Shown: piece by piece, positions 58,460 through 64,000 of the stretch
Layout of the letters: each line of letters begins with the position of its first letter
Numbering within the stretch: position 1 is the stretch's first letter
DNA from: Membranipora membranacea
Lineage: Eukaryota; Bryozoa; Gymnolaemata; Cheilostomatida; Membraniporidae
Direction of reading: 5' to 3'
Length of the DNA: 64,000 nucleotides
Assembly (NCBI GenBank): GCA_914767715.1
Contig: OU612074.1
Location: forward strand, 10,884,062-10,948,061
Translations under genes and position numbers: made by a program
The notes under the pieces: model-generated
What the model saw: the letters and a program-made list of their open reading frames with translations, nothing else
Database searches by the model: none
Told to the model about the DNA's origin: nothing

Positions 58460-59360
58460 AACTTGATTAACATAGTTGTGGTCAAATATTAGAAAGTCAG
58501 GTGTCGCCTCAATGGTTTTGGATCTAAGGTTATTGGCATTTTGTAAATATCAAAATGCAAAACACAAACTCACTATCTATAGATAGGAGACAGAATATAG
58601 ACACAAACTTGAATATATCTTAAGAGACATTCTACATTGGCATCAACTTTCGGATTACCAGATTCACTTGTTACTGAGGTGAGAGTTGTTTCATTGCAAG
58701 TAATAATATTTACTTCAGGGTAGCTAAAATTAGTAGTGTATATCATATATATGATTGTGATAGATCAGCAAGTAACTAATCTTGAAGTTCACTACTACTC
58801 TTGCTGTAGCAGCACATAAAACTGCTACTACTTGACAGTAGTACTTCTCATTTCTCTTTTCCTAAGCTACTGCCAATTGTTTCCTTTCCTTGTTTTAGAC
58901 TGCATGTCTTGGAACTTCCAAACTCCAAATAATACACCTAAGAACTAGATGAAGATATTATTCCTAGTTGAAGAGTGGCTGTAAGCTCTACTGGCTATAG
59001 TGGGCCCATTATGCTTTAAAGCTTTTCCTGTCGGGTCGACTCTTGATTATGTTGATTGAGTGTTTGTAATCTTTGTAACTGTTAATGCTGTGCTGATGTA
59101 AGCTTGGCACCAGGCTAGAACTGTTCGGTTGCTTAGTTCTGCAGGCCATAGTAGGCCTAGGCCTATTAGTTGAATGTTAGGATATACATTTCATGGAGTC
59201 TACCTCAGTGGATGTTGGACTGGTTATGTCTCGATGTTAAAGAATGCTGTGCCCTTCTTCTGGCCACCACTTTATCAAAATTGATACTATTGTGCACTGT
59301 TGTATCTGTCTAATGTTTTCAGGGTGTAATGGCGAGTGACTCACCGTAGAAGGCTAGCTA
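58460..59360. other. Divergent spacer before the VPS13-like gene
   Basis: No repeats or motifs that I can support. It should hold the promoter of the VPS13-like gene; no TATA box of the cluster type is present. Confidence 0.4.
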
Positions 59361-59365
59361 CCACT

Positions 59366-62300
59366 ATGTTGGGATTAAGCAGCGTGCCACAGACGCTGGT
59401 GTCTTGGCTACTACATAAAGTAGCCGGCAAATATATCGAGGACATAGACAGTAGAATCAAAGATGTGTCCTTTGGACCTTTCGGTGGTAAGTTTGTCTCG
59501 ATATCTTGTCATGGCAGTTGTATACCAGCTGAATATATGACTTTGTGTCATTGGTGTGCTTTGATGATACTTGAGCCAATAAACACAGTGTTCAATAAAA
59601 AATTCACAAACAGGAATTAAAGAATTTGTTCGTTTAATCTTCTTCTTGCATCGGCTTAAGTCAATATATGCCAGAAGCGTTTACCTATATTCAAAACAAA
59701 GTGGTGTTGCAGCTTCAGCTGTATTCTGTGATGTTTCTTACTAGTAGCTAATTTGTTCACCCTGCTTTTAAATAGATCATTTTGTTCCTCTTTCTAACAG
59801 GCAGCATTGTAAGGCTGCAGAATCTCAATCTCAAACCGGAGGCTCTGGTCGGACTAGATCTACCTATCGAGGTCAAGGCCGGACATATTGGTGAGTTTAT
59901 AACTGACTGTATTGTTTTGTTTTCATAATATTATGTTCATTGTAATCTCTTAAGGTGTCCCTATAGGTGTTTCCTCCATCACTGGCAGGTAGTTGTAGGA
60001 TCACTGCAAATCTCCAGATGATAAGATATTTTAGTTTCACCGACTCATCAGATCAGACAAATCAGGTTATTCAGAGATATATAGTTGCGTCGTAGGACGT
60101 ATTCATAAGTTGTTGCTGTTGTTTTTGTTAGACCTAGACTACTGTTTTAGTCGAATATGGTTGCCAATTGCAGTTAGATAGCAATCAAGATTGTAAAAAG
60201 CTGTTATTTAATATTTTTATTGCCAACTATGACAGAGTAAGGATATACAGAGGGGACACTTCAATGATAGTTATAGTGCCTGTGGTTTTTGATTCACTGG
60301 GGGAAAATTGTGCACAGCTAGATGCTAAAAACTCTTTATCTCTTTATGTTATAATGGCAATTTTCTTGCAGACATCTCTACCTTTGATGGGCCATAATTC
60401 ATTCTGTATTTATCCTAAAGACTGATTTCCAAATTTGTTGGAATGTACAACCTTCAAGCTATACACCATATTGTTGTCATTTTTTGCTAGGATACATAGG
60501 CTATGAGCTATCTGTGTTTGTAAAATGAGTTTTATCATATATAGTTGCGTTGTGACAATTGATAAACTTCTGGTCATCAAAATTAGGAAATGTCCGTGTA
60601 TTGACCCGGGCCACATGTAAATCTATATGATATGACTCATTTTAAACATTATTCATTATAACATATAGAGATAATGAGTTTTTGGCATCCAGCTGTGCAC
60701 AATTTTCCCCCAGTGAATCAAAAACCACAGGCACTATAACTATCTTTGAAGCGTCCTCTCTGTATATCCTTACTCTGTGTAACTATCGTCATAAGATATT
60801 TTTAAACGTTGATGAGAGAAGTAGCCAAGCTGCAAAATTACTTGAATGTCCTCTAGTGTTTCCCGTTTCACCATCAGGCTCAATGTTTATCAGTGAACTT
60901 TAATCTATTTAAGCAAACTTATCAGGCCTATCATAGTCTGAGCCCCTCTGACTTTTGCCCCTAGCTGGACAGGATTAAATGAGTACTGTGGTGTCTTTGA
61001 TATGATGAATCTATTTCTAAACATCATTCAAATTGTCTTGTCAGTCAATTTCCTGAACAAACTATTAATCTTCTCAAGCCTGTTAGCTCAATGAATAGTG
61101 TGAATAGGGGCTTATTGAGGAAATTACAGGTGACTGGGTAGAAATTAAAAACCAGTCTAGCAACCAGAACAATTGTAAACATCTGTGAGTTGTAACGCCA
61201 AGAACACACTGTGCGCTTCTATTTTGCATTGTACTACGTGTACTCTTGCATTGTGGCAGCGTACAGTGGATGTTGAGACAACTATTTGAGTGTTGCCATG
61301 CTATGCTACAGCACTGACAATGCGGGTAGCTTGATGTTTAGGGGTGAGCAACAATGGAAAGGATGTCTACATTGAAATCAGCAGTTATGTTTATTTCAGT
61401 CATATAATAATAAGGAATTGTGGATAGTCAGGTTGATTTTTAGATGACCAACCAAAAAGCAATATAGAATTTAGGTCATATCAGATCAAAGATGGCAAAT
61501 GGAGATACTATCATTGAGTCCTTACATCTGTGATAGTATCTTATAGGGTTACTGACCCTTTCAATAAGTCATTATACATCTTCAGCAAGCACTACCTAAT
61601 GGTCACTCTAATGGTCCACTCCATCGGGTGTTTCTTGGTGCATGATATCCTTTATATGGTGTGTGTTATCCTTTGCAGTGCTTAGACCCCTAGAATCTCT
61701 TGACTCCCTATTGGTTGTGCATTTCTTTGCTCCAGCAGTAGTTTAAGTGCTCAAACAGTGCATGATGCTGGTGGAGGCATTTCATTATCAACCACTTGGT
61801 TGATAATGAAATGTCTCTACCAGCATCTTGCACGTTTGAGCACTTGAACTACTCCAGCAGTTAAGTTTCAAAAGTGTTTGCTTTTGCCATCCAGTGCTAA
61901 ACAAGGATATGTATTAACTAATATGGGATAGATGATAATAATATGTCAAAGCTCTAATTGTCATTATTGTTTACACAATCAAGCAATTACTTTTCAACCT
62001 CAATAGATCATTGTGGTGTGATTATAACTAGGTTCTTGGCACTAGTAGTGGGGTATTCTTTTGAAAATCTGCTGATATTGCATAGCATAAAGTTTAGCGA
62101 CCTCAATACACCCGATGCCTGCCAAATACGCTGTTATGCGTTGAAAGACTTGAATATAGTCACCTTTATACCATAGAGGAGTAAAGTATTGGACGGAGGA
62201 AGATTTTGTCATTTCATGCGTGCTTTTTATGATGAGAGTTAAGGCTAGCTAACATTACCACCATCTCATTGCATAGCCATAACTCCTGCCATAGCGAGTG

Positions 62301-63833
62301 AAATTTGGTGCTAGCTAACATTTAGTCAGCTCTTAACCTCAATACATTGTAATAACTTCCACCTTGGCTAGCGAAATTTGGTGCTAGCTATTAAATATTC
62401 ACCTCTTGACTAGGGACACTATACTTGACCTTGTATTTATTACTCCAGGATATACCCTAGATTAAGTTAGCCATAAATCTACTCACTATCTGTTATGGCT
62501 TAACTTTGTGTGCTTCCAAAATATTTATCTTATCAAGCGAGATTGGAATTTAATGGCATTTTTATGACAAATCCACACTATACACTCATTGACTTGAGGA
62601 AAACCAGTAGTCAGCTGATTAAACCTTATCTAAAGTCTATAGTAGACTAGATGTGATACACCAAGTCAAACAGCCTGTATTTGCTTGCCAAAAATGTGCT
62701 GTCAGAGGATTTGCCAGCTTTCTCATATCTGACTCATTATATCAGCTTTGGGGTCAGTAGTACGTTTGATAATGGATGTGACGACTTAGTAAGTCATAAC
62801 AGTGAGTGAGGCAGTGAGATTGCTTCATGTCTGATAGATACACTGAATTTGAATGCATATCTGTATAATTATGATAATAATAGACAGCTATTGCCATATT
62901 CAAATATTAATTCAGAGTAAGGATATATTAACAGAGTAATGAAATATCCATTCTCTGCAATTATAAATTGCTCAACCAGCTGTTACATAAGTCAGTGTGG
63001 TGTTGTGTGTTTGGTCACATGGTGCTTTGTTGACTTGTGTACTAGACACTTGGTTCCAATGTAGGAAGTAGATTGTCCTTCAAGTTCAGTGTCCAGATTT
63101 CGTATTACAGGAAGAGTATTTACCTGTTAAGCCTAAATAAGCCAATCGTCGAACAATAGCTTTTCTTAGTATTTCCTGATTAGTAAACCAGAGAGGCATT
63201 GGTATGGTTGACAGCAATGTAAAAAAATTGCCAGCATGCTATCTCTGGTCTCTTATGAGTTATGCCAAAAATTTCTCTGCAGACTTCTTGAATAACGAAA
63301 TACCGATCTTGGTCAAGGAATAAGATTAATTGCGTTGCAAGGATTAGCAATTTCAGCGACCATGGGCCTAATCCTAATTTACAGGCTTGTCTTTTTTAAT
63401 ATGTTTCTCTTCTACCTATGTAGCTGGTTGTGGCATTCCCTTATCGACCACATCCCAACTAATGGGTGGTGGTTAATAATGGATTTCGCTAACAATGGAC
63501 CCTAACCTGCAATGTTTGAGCGCTTAAATTGAAGAATCTTACAGATTGTCTTCACACCCCTGAGGATCCTCCCCCTAGGGCTAACCTGCTTTTGTTATAA
63601 TACTTTCACTGCAATTATTATATGGCCTCTGATTTTTTTTGCAGGCTTGCTGGAGTTGCGTATACCAGCTATTACTCGAATATACTCAGATTCTATCGTG
63701 GTTACCGTTGAGAACCTACTACTTCTCTCTAGCCCTGTAGTCGACAGACAGTATGACCCAGCTCGAGATGAGGCCCTCAAAGAAGCCCGCAAACGTGATA
63801 CACTCGAAAAGTTGGAACAACTGCTACAACAAG
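59366..63833 (+). CDS. VPS13/chorein-type lipid-transfer protein, N-terminal exons (partial)
   Basis: Exons 59366-59486, 59801-59890 and 63645-63833 (all GT-AG, phases 1-1-1) code the first 133 residues; the gene continues past the window. The chain reads VSWLLHKVAGKYIEDIDS, FGPFGGSIVRLQNLNLKPEAL, LDLPIEVKAGHIGLLELRIP, SIVVTVENLLLLSSP, then a charged helix (DEALKEARKRDTLEKLEQ). This follows the chorein N-terminal pattern step for step (…GKYV.NLD…L..L.GG.V.L.NL.LK..AL..L.LPF.VKAG.IG.L.L.IP…V.I..V.LL..P). Such proteins are long rods that move bulk lipid between membranes at contact sites. Which paralogue (A/C, D or other) is not decided by this part. The ATG follows an upstream in-frame CTC-rich stretch; 59,366 fits best. 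Confidence 0.85.
60230..60780. repeat. Fold-back element in VPS13-like intron 2
   Basis: The left arm (about 60,230-60,355: GAGTAAGGATATACAGAG, CACTGGGGGAAAATTGTG) and the right arm (about 60,647-60,778: CACAATTTTCCCCCAGTG, CTCTGTATATCCTTACTC) are reverse complements with few mismatches. The loop is about 290 bp. No transposase inside; MITE-like. The two open frames here are mirror images of each other and not genes. Confidence 0.75.
61735..61857. repeat. Near-perfect hairpin in VPS13-like intron 2
   Basis: The left arm runs AGTAGTTTAAGTGCTCAAAC ... CATTATCAACCA and the right arm TGGTTGATAATG ... GTTTGAGCACTTGAACTACT. Arms are about 58 nt with almost no loop. A decayed relative may lie at 63,425-63,535 (GGTTAATAATGG, TTTGAGCGCTTAAATTGA). 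Confidence 0.8.
62280..62400. repeat. Short tandem duplication in intron 2
   Basis: GCGAAATTTGGTGCTAGCTA-type sequence occurs at about 62,297 and 62,370, each preceded by an AACT(C/T)C...CC(A/T)T(A/G)GC context. Two diverged copies of about 75-100 bp. Confidence 0.5.
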
Positions 63834-64000
63834 GTTTGACAGTCACTATTTTTTTGATGTCTCTTCGGTTTTGGTCAACTCATTGTTAATCTAGTTTGTT
63901 CAGAGTCAACAGCACAGTTAGATAATGTAAATGTCGCAAGCCTTGTCGGGACACTTATTCGACTATGGCCTATGGCTCCAACTCTTTGCCCTCCTTGTGG

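Noticed and set aside
60168-60903. Two short frames with mirrored peptides
   Set aside because: They are the two arms of the fold-back element read on the same strand.

Overview
This is eukaryotic nuclear DNA from an animal. Genes are split by GT-AG introns, coding exons are short, intergenic DNA is AT-rich, and there are non-LTR retrotransposon, hAT transposon and tRNA-derived SINE remains. Two conserved genes fix it as metazoan-like: an RBR ubiquitin ligase of the RNF14 family (complete, minus strand, 8 coding exons) and the first three exons of a VPS13/chorein-type lipid-transfer protein (plus strand, running off the right edge). The species cannot be told from sequence alone; a marine invertebrate is a guess.

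From 1 to about 50.4 kb the window is dominated by a clustered gene family that I do not recognise. Each member has the same three-exon plan: a 46-nt exon 1 coding a signal peptide that starts MQ(K/Q); a large exon 2 coding a Lys/Arg/Gly/Glu/Gln-rich, low-complexity secreted protein with two spaced CxCGP motifs (CKCGP, then CRCGP or CKCGP) and an RGG-like tail; and a 21-27 nt last exon (KTTTKGY-like or MTETEQ-like). I find eight recognisable copies: P1 (+, 4.1 kb), P2 (+, 11.7), P3 (+, 18.7), P4 (+, 23.8), P5 (-, 28.9), P6 (+, 31.9), P7 (-, 35.6), P8 (+, 42.3). There is also a decayed distant copy P9 (+, about 49.6-50.4), an orphan signal-peptide exon P10 (-, 45.3) with its promoter, and an orphan last exon (+, 14.45). 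P1, P2, P3 and P7 look intact. P8 is C-terminally shortened. P4 (frameshift), P5 (in-frame TAG), P6 (ATG to ACG plus frameshift) and P9 are broken.

P1-P8 share a promoter: an ATCATCATTA...TACGTCAAC block, a TATATAAA box about 45-95 bp later, and a conserved leader starting near TCAGCTTGAATAG. P3, P4, P6, P7, P8 and P9 also share an mRNA 3'-end block around the poly(A) signal. P5-P8 alternate in strand (-,+,-,+), making large inverted repeats, and carry a 15-aa (45-bp) repeat in exon 2 that varies from about 3 to 9 units. P1 and P2 sit in a roughly 7-kb tandem duplication.

Transposons have landed inside the duplicated flanks. A complete-looking hAT element (36,061-38,622) has matching ends and a perfect 8-bp target duplication TTGGTAAA upstream of P7. 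A LINE fragment lies upstream of P8. Other LINE pieces lie at 15.9, 25-26.5 and 57-58 kb. A 10-bp satellite with about 79 identical units sits at 46.65-47.44 kb. From 51 kb rightward the sequence becomes ordinary single-copy gene territory: RNF14, then the divergent VPS13-like gene, whose long intron 2 holds two fold-back elements.
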